A stretch of DNA of 64,000 nucleotides from Desulfocucumis sp964643075 (GCA_964643075.1 CAZXQO010000002.1:1-64000), one strand, 5' to 3'. Numbered from the stretch's first letter, positions 26,918 through 36,827 are shown. The notes: a model not told the origin generated them from the letters alone. Program-made: numbers and translations.

Positions 26918-28352
26918 GGTTCCTGCCCCCATGGCTATCACCAGCTTTCTTTAAGAATTCAGCAGCAACTCCCGGCCGAGTCAGCCGTCCGGGTGAAAAG
27001 ATTTCATCCAATTCCTCCAACGTGAACAGCTTCTCATCCAGGATTAATTGCCTGAGTTGTTTTCCCCCGGCCGCCGCCTTTTTCACCAATCCTGAGGCCC
27101 GGTCATAACCGAGATACGGCACCAGGGCGGTTATAAAACCGTAACTGTTTTCAAGCCAGCCCCCGCACCTCTCCCTGTCAGCCTTGATACCCCGGATACA
27201 CCTAGCGGCGAAGATAACCGCCGCATTGTTGAGTAATTCCAATGACTGCAGCAGGTTATGGGCTATAAGGGGCAAAAAGGCGTTAAGCTCAAGCTGGCCG
27301 GAGGCTGCGGCATAGGCTATTACCTGATCGTTGCCCATTACCTGATAGGCTGCCTGGGTGACCATCTCCGGTATCACCGGGTTTACCTTCCCCGGCATGA
27401 TGGATGAGCCCGCCTGGCATTGGGGCAGGCAAATTTCCGCCAGTCCCCCCCGGGGGCCGGACGACATCAGCCTGAGATCGCCCGCGATTTTGGCCAGGTT
27501 AACCGCCGCCGCTTTTAACAGCCCGGAGACCTCCACAAAAACATCGGCGTTCTGGGTAACGTCCACCGTATTTTCTGCCCGGGACAATCCGTAGCCTGTG
27601 ATTTCCCGCAATTCCTCTATTACCGTATATATGTATCCGACATCGGCATTAAGACCGGTGCCCACCGCCGTGCCGCCAATATTTACCTGGCGCAGCCTCT
27701 CCTCCACTTTGTACAACCGCCAGCGGTCCCTGGCCACGGCCTCGGCGTAGGCGCTGAATTCCTGCCCCAGAGTAACGGGTACAGCATCCTGCATTTCTGT
27801 GCGCCCCAGCTTTATAATACCGGCGAATTCCGCCTCTTTTTCCTGCAAGGCTGACTGCAGCGCCGCCAGAGATTCGCTGAGCTCCAGCACCATGCCTATG
27901 GCTGCCACCCTGAGGGCGGTTGGATATACGTCATTGGTGGACTGGGAAAGGTTGACGTGCTCCAGGGGGTGCACCAGGCTGTAATCTCCCCGGGTGCCCC
28001 CCAGCAATTCGATGGCTATATTAGCGATAACTTCGTTTAGATTCATATTGGTGGAGGTTCCTGCCCCGCCCTGGAAAGCGTCCACCATAAACTCCCCGGC
28101 CAGTTTACCGCCGGCCACCCCGGCCGCAGCCTCTTCGATGGCCCCGCCTATGGCCGGGTCCAGCAGGCCCGCCTTCACATTGGCCCTGGCCGCGGCCTGC
28201 TTAACCCGGGCCATGGCCTTGATCAGAACCGGATGCGCGGTTATCCCCGACACCCTGAAATTATCCGCCGCCCTGGCGGTATGTATGCCGTAATAAGCGC
28301 CTTCGGGAACCTCCACCTCCCCCAGAAAATCATTCTCCACACGGTAACCCAT
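26910..28352 (-). CDS. aspA: Aspartate ammonia-lyase
   Basis: 480 residues. Fumarase/aspartase superfamily: NLSQSTNDVYPTALR (substrate loop) and the signature GSSIMPGKVNPVIPE with the catalytic Ser loop. Makes fumarate and ammonia from aspartate. Embedded between hydE and hydF, overlapping hydF by 8 bp. The same placement is known in other clostridial maturation operons, where ammonium release may support HydF or H-cluster bridge synthesis; that link is inference for this genome. Fumarase is the alternative but the operon favours aspartase. Confidence 0.88.
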   Translation of the reverse strand: MGYRVENDFLGEVEVPEGAYYGIHTARAADNFRVSGITAHPVLIKAMARVKQAAARANVKAGLLDPAIGGAIEEAAAGVAGGKLAGEFMVDAFQGGAGTSTNMNLNEVIANIAIELLGGTRGDYSLVHPLEHVNLSQSTNDVYPTALRVAAIGMVLELSESLAALQSALQEKEAEFAGIIKLGRTEMQDAVPVTLGQEFSAYAEAVARDRWRLYKVEERLRQVNIGGTAVGTGLNADVGYIYTVIEELREITGYGLSRAENTVDVTQNADVFVEVSGLLKAAAVNLAKIAGDLRLMSSGPRGGLAEICLPQCQAGSSIMPGKVNPVIPEMVTQAAYQVMGNDQVIAYAAASGQLELNAFLPLIAHNLLQSLELLNNAAVIFAARCIRGIKADRERCGGWLENSYGFITALVPYLGYDRASGLVKKAAAGGKQLRQLILDEKLFTLEELDEIFSPGRLTRPGVAAEFLKKAGDSHGGRNHE

Positions 28353-28448
28353 AGTGGTATTCCTCCGTTATAATAAATTGCAATGTTCAGTTACATCTGT
28401 TCCCTGTGCGGTGGTTTTGCCTCTTCTGGAAAATCCGCAGTGACCGGC

Positions 28449-29495
28449 CTATGCCATATAATCCGGACTGTGGCCGTAGCCCTCTCCCATCCGGCGGCCC
28501 ATATCCTCCAGCAGATAATGTATTTCCCTGACGTTGGCGCCTGGCTCTAGTTCCCTGCCTACTTTGCCGGGATAGATGGCATAGTTCCTCCGATACTGCA
28601 GCGGAGTGACATTGGGCATAATTACATTGGCCCCGCATTTCAGGGCCATCCTGCGCCCCTGCTTATGTATGATTCCCAGAGACGTTGTAGCTGGCAGGTG
28701 CAGCCGGGGAAGCAAAAGACGGGCCACCGCCAGAACAGCAAGAGTAGCCTCAACTTCGCCCCCAACGCTACTTCCCAGCGGGGTGTCCGGATTCGGCACA
28801 AAAGGACCGATACCCGCCATCTCCACTTCCAGGTCCCGCAAAAGTATTATGTCCCTGGCCAACGTAACTATGGTCTGGCCCGGCAACCCCACTATATTGC
28901 CCGAACCCACCTGGTAGCCAAGCTCCTTGAGGGTGTGGATGCAATTAAGGCGCTCCTCCAATGTGGTTCCCGGGCGCAGCCAGGCAAACAGCGCGGGATC
29001 CGCCGTTTCGTGCTTTAAAAGATACCTGTCCGCCCCGGCCTTTTTTAACACTTCCAGATCACCACGGGGACGAAGGCCCAGAGACAGCGTGACAGCTACC
29101 TCCAGGCTGCTTTTTATTTCCGATACTATCCGGGCTAAAACATCCGCTGTATAATATACATCCTGCCCACTCTGCAATACTATAGTTTTTATCCCCACCC
29201 CCGCCGCATCCCGGGCTGCGGCTATAATTTCCCCGGGCTCCATGCGGTAGCGCTGCAACGCCCTGTTATCAGCCCGCAGTCCGCAATACAGACAATTTTC
29301 CGAACAAAAACTGGAAAACTCTATAATTCCCCTTACATGGACCTCATCACCCATGAAGTCCGACCTCACGGAATCGGCCAGTTCATACAGCAGTGACCTT
29401 TTTTCCGCATCCGTGTCCAAAAGGGCTGTGACGTCCCCCACAGTCGCAGATTTTCCGTCTTTAATAATTTTTTTCAGTGCATTTTCATAGCTCAT
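28449..29495 (-). CDS. hydE: [FeFe]-hydrogenase H-cluster radical SAM maturase HydE
   Basis: 348 residues. Radical SAM motif CSENCLYCGLR (CxxxCxxC), then YRMEPGEIIAAARDAAGVGI and IVLQSGQDVYYTADVLARIV, both typical of HydE. Acts on the organometallic product of HydG on the way to the bridged di-iron subcluster. First gene of the maturation operon; 96 bp to aspA. Confidence 0.94.
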   Translation of the reverse strand: MSYENALKKIIKDGKSATVGDVTALLDTDAEKRSLLYELADSVRSDFMGDEVHVRGIIEFSSFCSENCLYCGLRADNRALQRYRMEPGEIIAAARDAAGVGIKTIVLQSGQDVYYTADVLARIVSEIKSSLEVAVTLSLGLRPRGDLEVLKKAGADRYLLKHETADPALFAWLRPGTTLEERLNCIHTLKELGYQVGSGNIVGLPGQTIVTLARDIILLRDLEVEMAGIGPFVPNPDTPLGSSVGGEVEATLAVLAVARLLLPRLHLPATTSLGIIHKQGRRMALKCGANVIMPNVTPLQYRRNYAIYPGKVGRELEPGANVREIHYLLEDMGRRMGEGYGHSPDYMA

Positions 29496-29702
29496 TAACC
29501 TTTACCCCTATCCCCCGCCGCTTGAATCGCCCTCCGCCGGAGATCGCGAAAATCATCTTAAATTATACAACCACGACGAATTAAATGGAAATATATCATA
29601 AATGCTACAAATTGATCAGTCATTTGGCCCTTCTAAAGGAACATATCGGCAGTATGTTGCATGGGCGACAAAGCTAAACCGGGAAGAAAATGTAGGGTAA
29701 AA

Positions 29703-29730
29703 ACAAAGGAAGCAGGGCAAAAACCCTGCT
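29703..29730 (-). terminator. Terminator downstream of the SLH adhesin gene
   Basis: Minus strand: AGCAGGG (29724-29730) and CCCTGCT (29711-29717) with a TTTTTG loop, then TCCTTTGTTT. It lies about 280 nt after the adhesin stop codon. Confidence 0.6.
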
Positions 29731-29888
29731 GTCCCCGGCAGAACCCCACCCTAGCGCTCGGGTTACTCTCCAGTAGAGCCCTATCCTCCAGGTGGGTAAG
29801 AGCCAATATATAGGCTAACCATTTTTTAGGAAGTAAAACCATTTACACAAAAGTATTTACACTCCCGAAAGCAGCGCGGACGAAATTA

Positions 29889-29984
29889 TGCTGAGCTGCG
29901 AAAAATGGACAATTTGTGTTGGCACCGGATTCAGTCCCGCATTACTTGCGGATGTAATTAGGGTTGTTGAAGGCAAATGCTGAA
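29889..29984 (+). pseudogene. Possible relic of an IS66-type accessory gene
   Basis: A 31-codon frame ending GTGFSPALLADVIRVVEGKC, followed at once by AAGGAGATTACC and an ATG. The ending resembles the C-terminus of IS66 TnpA-like proteins and their overlap with the next orf. The rest of the element is absent. Weak evidence. Confidence 0.25.
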
Positions 29985-30011
29985 GGAGATTACCAGCTAT
30001 GATATCCGCTA

Positions 30012-33000
30012 TTAAATCAATTTCGCCTTTTGCAATGTCCTTATCACTATAGTCGCAGTTTCAGCCCTGGTAATGTTGTTATCCGGAGTCAGCATGCCGT
30101 TGCTGCCGACTATTATATCATTCTTAACGCAGGCTGCTGCAGACTTCTTCGCCCAGCCGTCAACACCGTCTTTGTCCTTGAACACGGCAAGCTGCGCGAC
30201 GGCATCGGTATCGGAAATATTGACGTCCATTCCGGCTATCTTCATGGCCCGGGCGATCATCTCCATGGCCTCTTCTCTGGTGATAGCTTTTTCGGGTTTG
30301 AATGTTCCATCACCATAACCGCTAATGATGCCGTATTCATAAGCAGTGCTCACTGCGCCACAGAACCAGTCACTTTCCTTTACGTCACTGAATCTGTTCG
30401 CCGCGCCGCTATCCCTGAGCCCAAGGGCTCTTCCAACTATTGATACAAACTCGGCACGGGTGATGTCCCTGTCAGGCGCGAAATTGTTTTCGCCTATACC
30501 CTTAATTATCAGCCTTGAACCCATTTCGTTCACATAGTTCCTGGCCCAATGGTTCTCCACATCACTGAAGGTCTTGGAATGGCCGATTACCATGTAGACA
30601 CTGTTTGTAAGGCTGTTTATTTTTGCATAGTATTTGCCGTCGATTACAACTATTTTTGTGGGTACATGGGTTACAGTTCCGTCGCTGTTCAACACTACAC
30701 CGGTCGTTATCTTCGTGGGATCAACACCATCGGGAATAGCAATTGTTCTTTCTACATAGCTGTTGTACCTGCTAACTTCTACAGTCTTGTCTTCATAGGT
30801 GCAGGTGACCTTGAATTCGACAGGCGGCGCTATAATTGTGTATTCGCCTGCCTTTGCACTGTTCTCGATAATTTTGACGGTTTCTTCCGGACTCTTTGAA
30901 ATTTCAATTCTTACCTTGATGTCCTTGAGTTCAACATTCGTGCCAATTTGCTCTGAAACAGCGTCAATATTAATCTGTTGGGCCGGCAATGTATATGAAG
31001 CTAAATCTGTCTTGATTTCAACCGCTGCCTGCTTGCTCTCCATATTCTTGACCATCTGCCCGTTCAGTTCCCATATCACGGCGTCTGCTCCGGTATTGAC
31101 GGGTATTGTTAATACAGCTTTTTCGCCTTCCGCATTAAGCTTTTCCTCCAGTTTCTTTTCATCGACAGTGACGATAGTCACCGTCTTGCCGTTTTCCGTG
31201 GTTGTTACTGCCGTTGCAGATTGCTCTTGCTTCTGACCGTTTACAAAAACATCAATGTTATCGTTATTCTGTGTAGACGTGTCAGTAGAGCTGGATGAAC
31301 TCCTGCCGTTTCCGCTTATTTCTTCCACTGCAAGGCTTAAGTCTATGCTCGCGCTCTGGCTTCCGCTGTCATAAACCATGGCGGTAACAGTGGAGGTCCC
31401 CGCTGCACCGGGGATGCCGCTGATTATACCGCTGGAGGCATCAATGCCGAGCCCCGGCGGCAGGCCTCCAGCACTCCAATTGTAAGGTGTGATCCCTCCT
31501 GTAGCCGTTAAAGTTTCGCTGTAAAACGTTCCCACTGTGCCGGACGGCAAACTGCTGGTAATAATGGCCAGGTCGTCTGGCGAATTTATCGTCAGGCTAA
31601 AATTTGCGCTGGCGTTCTGTCTGTCGCGGTCGTATACCGTGGCAGCAACGCTGGAGGTTCCTGCCGACGTCGGGATACCGTAAACAAGACCAGTTACTGT
31701 ATCCAGTGACAATCCTGCCGGCAGGCCGGTGACGCTCCAAGTGTAAGGCGTGATCCCGCCTGTGGCTGTCATGTTTGCGCTGTAAGATGTTCCCACTGTG
31801 CCGGACGGCAAACTGCCGGTGACAATGGCCAGGCCCGGCGGTTTTAATGTCACTGACGAGCTTGTGATCTGGGTAAGCCCGGCAACATCGAAGGCCAGTT
31901 GTGCTCCGTTGACTGCTGCCGCGTTAGTAGCTCCCAGGTTGGTGAAGGTCGCCACGCCTGCGCTGGCCGTAGCAGTCGTAATACCGGTCAGGGTCCAGGA
32001 GCCTGCGTCCTTCTTGGACGCCGTTACCACCGTCGTATTGTCATTTGTGCATGTGTTGCCGAAGGCGTCCTTTAGGGTTACCTCGGGCTGCTGAGCGAAC
32101 TGCCCCCCGTTTGCCAAAGGCGCTGTGATTTCCTGGGTCAGGGTCATGGACGCCGCGCTTGCAGGTACCGGTGTTATAGAAATGGTATTGGTCTCCAGGG
32201 TATTGACGCCTGCTATGCTAAACCCTATGGTCTGGGCCGAGGCATTGTTCAATACCAGGTCGGACGACACCACGCCGTTTGTGAAGGTCACGCTGATTGT
32301 CTGAGGTAATGTTGTCAGGGCAGTGCCGTTAAAGGTCCCGTATGAGCTGTCCGGCGCTGCCGTATACCCTGATACCGTCACATTATGTACCCCATTGAAC
32401 GTGGTGTCGGTATTGCCCGAATCCTTTACCGTCAGGGTTATGGCGTTGTTTGCTCCTGCGGCTGGTCCTAACGTTGCCGCGGAGGCCGTGGCCGTTTGTG
32501 CCGACGTCGGTATTGTAAATGTGCTGCTGTCCACCGCAGGTGTTCCGCTGGTGAATGTGATTGCTCCATTACCGGGTGTCGCCACGGTGCAGGTTAAGTC
32601 GGTGAAGGTTGCCACACCTGCCACGGCTGGTAATGTTGATGTGCCTCCTATTATCCATGCCCCCGTCCCGGCTTTTGGCGTTGCCACCACGTTGGCTGTT
32701 GCCGAGGGGCCTGTTGCGCAGGTGTTGTTGTACTGGTCTTTTAGGGTTACCACTGGCTGCGTTGCAAACGCGTCTCCGCTTGCCGCGCCGGGCGCCGGCT
32801 GCTGGGTTACGGTGAGGCTTGCGACCGCTCCCGCTGTTATGGTCTGTGCTACTGTGGAATCATCATATCCTGTTGCCGCAACAACCACATTTGCTGTTGC
32901 CGGGGTTCTGAGGGCGGCATTGCCTCCACCGGGCTTGAGTGTTATTTTTCCGCTGGATACCACATAATCGGTTGTTGCCGTTAACGCCGTCCCATTGAAG

Positions 33001-35339
33001 CTCACGCCTGTGATTGCCCCTTCAAAGGTAGCATCCGCTGCAAAGGTTATTTCCAGATCATTATCCACATCGTTGTTTGTTGTGTCTGCTGTCAATGTCT
33101 TCCCTGCATTTGACGGTATTGTAAATGTGCTGCTGTCTACCGTGGATCCGCTGGTGAATGTGATTGCTCCATCACCGGGTGTCGCCACGGTGCAGGTTAA
33201 GTCGGTGAAGGTTGCCACACCTGCCACGNNNNNNNNNNNNNNNNNNNNNNNNNNNNNNNNNNNNNNNNNNNNNNNNNNNNNNNNNNNNNNNNNNNNNNNN
33301 NNNNNNNNNNNNNNNNNNNNNNNNNNNNCATTGAAGCTCACGCCTGTGATTGCCCCTTCAAAGGTAGCATCCGCTGCAAAGGTAATATCTATATCATTAT
33401 CCACATCATTGTTTGTTGTGTCTGCCGTCAGTGTCTTCCCTGCATTTGACGGTATTGTAAATGTGCTGCTGTCCACCGCAGGTGTTCCGCTGGTGAAAGT
33501 GATTGCCCCGTCACCGGATGTCGCCAAGGTGCAGGTCAGGTCGGTAAAAGTCGCCACACCTGCCACGGCTGGTAATGTTGACGTGCCTCCGATTGTCCAG
33601 GTCCCCGTCCCGGCTTTTGGCGTTGCCACCACGTTGGCTGTTGCCGAGGGGCCTGTTGCGCAGGTGTTGTTGTACTGGTCTTTTAGGGTTACCACTGGCT
33701 GCGTTGCAAACGCGTCTCCGCTTGCCGCGCCGGGCGCCGGCTGCTGGGTTACGGTGAGGCTTGCGACCGCTCCCGCTGTTATGGTCTGTGCTACTGTGGA
33801 ATCATCATATCCTGTTGCCGCAACAACCACATTTGCTGTTGCCGGGGTTCTGAGGGCGGCATTGCCTCCACCGGGCTTGAGTGTTATTTTTCCGCTGGAT
33901 ACCACATAATCGGTTGTTGCCGTTAACGCCGTCCCATTGAAGCTCACGCCTGTGATTGCCCCTTCAAAGGTAGCATCCGCTGCAAAGGTAATATCTATAT
34001 CATTATCCACATCATTGTTTGTTGTGTCTGCCGTCAGTGTCTTAACTAAAGTCAACTTTTTTACACGTATCTGGTTAGCTGTTCCATCAGTTTCCTGCCA
34101 GGCTACAAATAGTTCACCGTTTAAGACTGTAATTGCAGGAGATTCAGCTCTTTCTGCTGTATCCTTGTTCAGCCCGGTTGTAGCATCTCCATCTATAAAA
34201 GTCCGGTTTGACCCGTCGTACTTCGCCACGCGAATTTGAGCTACATATAATGAACCATTCCAATAATCCTCATCCCAGGTTATATACAATTTATTATTAT
34301 ATGCAATAAGAGCGGGATTTTCGGCATACCCTGCAGAGTCCTTGTTAAAACCGACATCTCCACCGCCGTCAATAGTCGACCAAGTACTGCCGCCATCATA
34401 CCGCCTTGCATGTAATTTAGGCGTGCTATCAGTACCTATTTCTTGCCAGGCCAAATAGAGTATCCCGTTGCAGACCTCAAGCACAGGGTTAAAAGCATCT
34501 TTAGTTGTATCATGATTCAGTCCGGTTGACCCGTCACCATCTACGAAAGACCAGGTCGAACCATTGTACTTTTCAACCCGTATTTGGCCTTTGTCTCCTG
34601 ATCCCGCATCGTAGTTCTCCCGCCAGGCCGCGTACAATTCGTTGTTGTATACCATAAGGCTTGGCGTGTCAGCGTCTTTCGCAGTATCCTTATTCAGCCC
34701 GTAATCAGCGCCTCCGTCTGCAAAAGTCCAGGAGGTGCCGTCGTATTCCTTCACACGTATCTGGTATATGCCTAACTTGGCCTCACGCCAGGCCGCATAC
34801 AGCTTACCGTTAAATACCGATAATGCGGGGTTTTGGGCGTCAGCAGTATAATAATGGTTTAGGCATGGGGGGGTGCCTCCATCTACCAGGGTCCAGGAAG
34901 TACCGCCATTGTATCTTTTTACGTGTATCTGGTCTTGACTTGCAGCGGTATTAAACTCATGCCATGCTACATATAGGTTGCCGTTGTAAACAGCAAGCAC
35001 TGGGTTGCAAGCATTCTGCGAAGTATCACAATTTAGTCCGCCTCCATCCACAAAAGACCAGATTGTGCCATCATACTTTTTTACCCGTATTTGCGTAGTC
35101 GTTCCGATTTCCTCTTGCCAGGCCGCATACAGATCGCCGTTATATGATATCAGCGAGGGATGCTGAGCTTCCTCTGCAGTGCTATTATTTAGTCCGGTTG
35201 CACCGTCCCCGTCAACAAATGTCCACACTTCGCCGGCCGCGTATACGCATGGAACCTTGCCAATTTCTAGAAATACAAGTGCAAATATAACACATAATAT
35301 CGCCGTCAAGGATGTTTTCAATAAACATCTGTTCAACAT
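30012..35339 (-). CDS. Giant SLH-anchored surface protein with beta-propeller and Ig-like repeats (contains assembly gap)
   Basis: 1775 codons as assembled. A signal peptide (LTAILCVIFALVFLEIGK) is followed by seven repeats of about 55 residues (pattern GLNxDTxxxAxxPxLxxYNG, LYAAWxE, QIRVKKYDG), consistent with a seven-bladed propeller at residues 37-430. Next come about 210-residue modules repeated three times (TLTADTTNNDVDNDIDITFA, VTLKDQYNNTCATGPSATA), one broken by the N run. Two putative-Ig units (LPSGTVGTSYSANMTATGG) and a low-complexity linker follow. The C-terminus has three SLH domains (FSDVENHWARNYVNE, FSDVKESDWFCGAVSTAYEY, FKDKDGVDGWAKKSAAACV). Probable adhesin or S-layer-associated protein; its ligand is unknown. 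True length is uncertain because of the gap. Confidence 0.82.
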   Translation of the reverse strand: MLNRCLLKTSLTAILCVIFALVFLEIGKVPCVYAAGEVWTFVDGDGATGLNNSTAEEAQHPSLISYNGDLYAAWQEEIGTTTQIRVKKYDGTIWSFVDGGGLNCDTSQNACNPVLAVYNGNLYVAWHEFNTAASQDQIHVKRYNGGTSWTLVDGGTPPCLNHYYTADAQNPALSVFNGKLYAAWREAKLGIYQIRVKEYDGTSWTFADGGADYGLNKDTAKDADTPSLMVYNNELYAAWRENYDAGSGDKGQIRVEKYNGSTWSFVDGDGSTGLNHDTTKDAFNPVLEVCNGILYLAWQEIGTDSTPKLHARRYDGGSTWSTIDGGGDVGFNKDSAGYAENPALIAYNNKLYITWDEDYWNGSLYVAQIRVAKYDGSNRTFIDGDATTGLNKDTAERAESPAITVLNGELFVAWQETDGTANQIRVKKLTLVKTLTADTTNNDVDNDIDITFAADATFEGAITGVSFNGTALTATTDYVVSSGKITLKPGGGNAALRTPATANVVVAATGYDDSTVAQTITAGAVASLTVTQQPAPGAASGDAFATQPVVTLKDQYNNTCATGPSATANVVATPKAGTGTWTIGGTSTLPAVAGVATFTDLTCTLATSGDGAITFTSGTPAVDSSTFTIPSNAGKTLTADTTNNDVDNDIDITFAADATFEGAITGVSFNXXXXXXXXXXXXXXXXXXXXXXXXXXXXXXXXXXVAGVATFTDLTCTVATPGDGAITFTSGSTVDSSTFTIPSNAGKTLTADTTNNDVDNDLEITFAADATFEGAITGVSFNGTALTATTDYVVSSGKITLKPGGGNAALRTPATANVVVAATGYDDSTVAQTITAGAVASLTVTQQPAPGAASGDAFATQPVVTLKDQYNNTCATGPSATANVVATPKAGTGAWIIGGTSTLPAVAGVATFTDLTCTVATPGNGAITFTSGTPAVDSSTFTIPTSAQTATASAATLGPAAGANNAITLTVKDSGNTDTTFNGVHNVTVSGYTAAPDSSYGTFNGTALTTLPQTISVTFTNGVVSSDLVLNNASAQTIGFSIAGVNTLETNTISITPVPASAASMTLTQEITAPLANGGQFAQQPEVTLKDAFGNTCTNDNTTVVTASKKDAGSWTLTGITTATASAGVATFTNLGATNAAAVNGAQLAFDVAGLTQITSSSVTLKPPGLAIVTGSLPSGTVGTSYSANMTATGGITPYTWSVTGLPAGLSLDTVTGLVYGIPTSAGTSSVAATVYDRDRQNASANFSLTINSPDDLAIITSSLPSGTVGTFYSETLTATGGITPYNWSAGGLPPGLGIDASSGIISGIPGAAGTSTVTAMVYDSGSQSASIDLSLAVEEISGNGRSSSSSTDTSTQNNDNIDVFVNGQKQEQSATAVTTTENGKTVTIVTVDEKKLEEKLNAEGEKAVLTIPVNTGADAVIWELNGQMVKNMESKQAAVEIKTDLASYTLPAQQINIDAVSEQIGTNVELKDIKVRIEISKSPEETVKIIENSAKAGEYTIIAPPVEFKVTCTYEDKTVEVSRYNSYVERTIAIPDGVDPTKITTGVVLNSDGTVTHVPTKIVVIDGKYYAKINSLTNSVYMVIGHSKTFSDVENHWARNYVNEMGSRLIIKGIGENNFAPDRDITRAEFVSIVGRALGLRDSGAANRFSDVKESDWFCGAVSTAYEYGIISGYGDGTFKPEKAITREEAMEMIARAMKIAGMDVNISDTDAVAQLAVFKDKDGVDGWAKKSAAACVKNDIIVGSNGMLTPDNNITRAETATIVIRTLQKAKLI
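32513..34041. repeat. Near-identical ~590-bp tandem modules in the adhesin gene
   Basis: Segments 32513-33098 and 33453-34041 are almost identical, with a third copy between them interrupted by the N gap. Low divergence suggests recent duplication or gene conversion, and explains the assembly break. Confidence 0.8.
33229..33328. other. Assembly gap (100 N)
   Basis: Exactly 100 N, the usual placeholder for a scaffold gap of unknown size, inside the repeated modules. The apparent in-frame continuity across it is accidental and module number is unknown. Confidence 0.95.
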
Positions 35340-35403
35340 TCAAAACCTCCTTTCTCCGGTATTAGTTTCGTTTAATCTTTTAATAACAAATTGCACAATA
35401 GGT

Positions 35404-35439
35404 ACATGGAAGATGGCGCCCGGGCGCCATCTTCCATGT
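35404..35439. terminator. 17-bp perfect stem between the discoidin and adhesin genes
   Basis: 35404-35420 and 35423-35439 are exact inverted repeats with a 2-nt centre. Downstream of the discoidin gene on the minus strand; no T-run follows, so it may be a processing or weak termination signal. Confidence 0.5.
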
Positions 35440-35475
35440 GATATGCTTTTAATCTAATAGACTATCCTATATTAA

Positions 35476-36492
35476 CTAACTCGCTCTCGTGACGGTTATT
35501 GTGTAGGTGGTTGGATTACCGCCGACCGCCGGGGTTACCTGAATGGTGATAGTATTGCTGCCCGGACTTAAATTGATTGGCTGTGATGGTTGGCCACTTG
35601 TAACCGGGGCATCGTTCACCTTTATGGTTGACCCGCTTTGTTCCGCAGTGGGGGTTACCGTAACACTGGTTACTGTGTTTGCCACACTTGCAGTATAGTT
35701 AAATTGGTCTTTATTAAAAGCGGGGTCTAAGGCCACGGGTCTTCCCATGGCAGTGAGGACAAGTCCGGACAGGTATGCCACCGCCGTCTGTTTTGTCACT
35801 TTTATCGTGTAATCTTGTGTTATTGGACCATTAGTTACTGCCACCGTTACGGTATTATCACCGGGCTGTAAGGTGATCGGCTGCGATGGCTGGCCGCTTG
35901 TCACATCCAAGCCGTTCACCTTCATGGCTGCATTGGCGTCCTGCGCAGTGGGAGTAACAGTGACAGATTCTACTTCGCTCCCCACCTTTGCAGAATAGGA
36001 AAAAGTCTTTTCGTTGAATGCCGGCTTGAGCGTGCCGCTGCTGATGGTAAGCACCGACAGGTATGGGTTGTAAGGTGATTCGTAAACCTCCAATTCGGCT
36101 ATGGAAGCAACGCCATTGTTGGTATTAAGCCCTGCGGTCACGTAAACTCTCACATACCTGGCCTGTGCCGCATTAAATGTACGGTCGGTAACGCTTGCGG
36201 AATTATTCGAAACGACATCTAAATCAACCCAGGTTGAGTAATCCATACTTCCCTGCAGTTTGAAATTTTTCATATTATACTCAGATGACGACCATCCGGC
36301 TGCTCCCATATGCTTTAAGATCCATCTGTCAATCCAGTAAGGGGCGCCCAGATCCACTTCAAGCCAGCAGGGCATGGCATTGCACAGCCATCTTCTGATT
36401 GGCGCCAGATTACCGTCAACTGCTCTTGCAGCGGAAAAAGGCGAAACATAACCGCTTGCCCATGAGGGCTTGTTTAGAGCCAGGTTGTTCAT
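35476..36492 (-). CDS. Discoidin (F5/8 type C) protein with two cadherin-like beta-sandwich domains
   Basis: 338 residues from ATG at 36492 (AAAGGA upstream); a TTG at 36504 lacks spacing from it. Residues 1-140 form an F5/8C fold, a carbohydrate-binding type (NLALNKPSWASGYVSPFSAA, CWLEVDLGAPYWIDRWILKH, RYVRVYVTAGLN). Two cadherin-like beta-sandwich units follow (LSVLTISSGTLKPAFNEKTF and LSGLVLTAMGRPVALDPAFN). No signal peptide is visible, which is odd for a carbohydrate-binding protein. It lies between the mini tail-collar genes and the adhesin on the same strand, suggesting a shared surface or particle role (inference). Confidence 0.82.
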   Translation of the reverse strand: MNNLALNKPSWASGYVSPFSAARAVDGNLAPIRRWLCNAMPCWLEVDLGAPYWIDRWILKHMGAAGWSSSEYNMKNFKLQGSMDYSTWVDLDVVSNNSASVTDRTFNAAQARYVRVYVTAGLNTNNGVASIAELEVYESPYNPYLSVLTISSGTLKPAFNEKTFSYSAKVGSEVESVTVTPTAQDANAAMKVNGLDVTSGQPSQPITLQPGDNTVTVAVTNGPITQDYTIKVTKQTAVAYLSGLVLTAMGRPVALDPAFNKDQFNYTASVANTVTSVTVTPTAEQSGSTIKVNDAPVTSGQPSQPINLSPGSNTITIQVTPAVGGNPTTYTITVTRAS

Positions 36493-36537
36493 TATTATAC
36501 TCAATCCTTTCCAACGTTTAATGAGGTAAGGAAATTA

Positions 36538-36783
36538 TTAGTCTCTGGATGGGTATATACCGAAAAGCGCAATATAGTAATTAGTGCCCGGCACCGGTTC
36601 CGTTCCTTTAAGGTTGGGCAGGGCGAAAGTGGTTTGGCCATCACCGCCGTAGTGGCTCCCTATTAGTGAAAAAAGTGCATTGTATTGTGCGATAGCAAGA
36701 AGCCGCCCGTCACAAAGCGCCCAGTCCATGGGCTCATATCCGTAAGGGAATAACTCGATTTGGCCAATAAATGCTTCGTCCAT
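36538..36783 (-). CDS. Mini tail-collar domain protein 1
   Basis: 81 residues, entirely a phage Tail Collar (MdpB-like) fold: IGQIELFPYGYEPMDWALCD, then GSHYGGDGQTTFALPNLKGT and a YYIALFGIYPSRD end. Normal family proteins are about twice this length, so this is a minimal single-domain form. No signal peptide. The last and most diverged of three tandem paralogues. Confidence 0.8.
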   Translation of the reverse strand: MDEAFIGQIELFPYGYEPMDWALCDGRLLAIAQYNALFSLIGSHYGGDGQTTFALPNLKGTEPVPGTNYYIALFGIYPSRD

Positions 36784-36827
36784 AATATTTTCCTCCTGTT
36801 TAATAATTTGTCCACCAATGACCCGGA

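Larger units (their letters stand above)
29496..30011. other. 516-bp gap between hydE and the SLH adhesin
   Basis: Holds the upstream region of hydE (AT-rich, no promoter assigned), a minus-strand terminator at 29703-29730, a GC-rich stretch with several small complementary pieces (29731-29820) that may be structured but matches no riboswitch I recognise, and a possible insertion-sequence relic at 29889-29984. Confidence 0.4.

Noticed and set aside
29731..29820. Possible structured RNA before the terminator at 29703
   Set aside because: Small complementary pieces only; no conserved motif of a known riboswitch.
32323..33909. Long plus-strand open frames opposite the adhesin
   Set aside because: Repetitive antisense frames created by the module repeats and running through the N gap; the minus-strand frame has signal peptide and SLH domains.
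32513..34041. Could the repeats be a CRISPR array?
   Set aside because: Units are about 590 bp, coding and almost contiguous; no short repeat-spacer pattern anywhere in the window.
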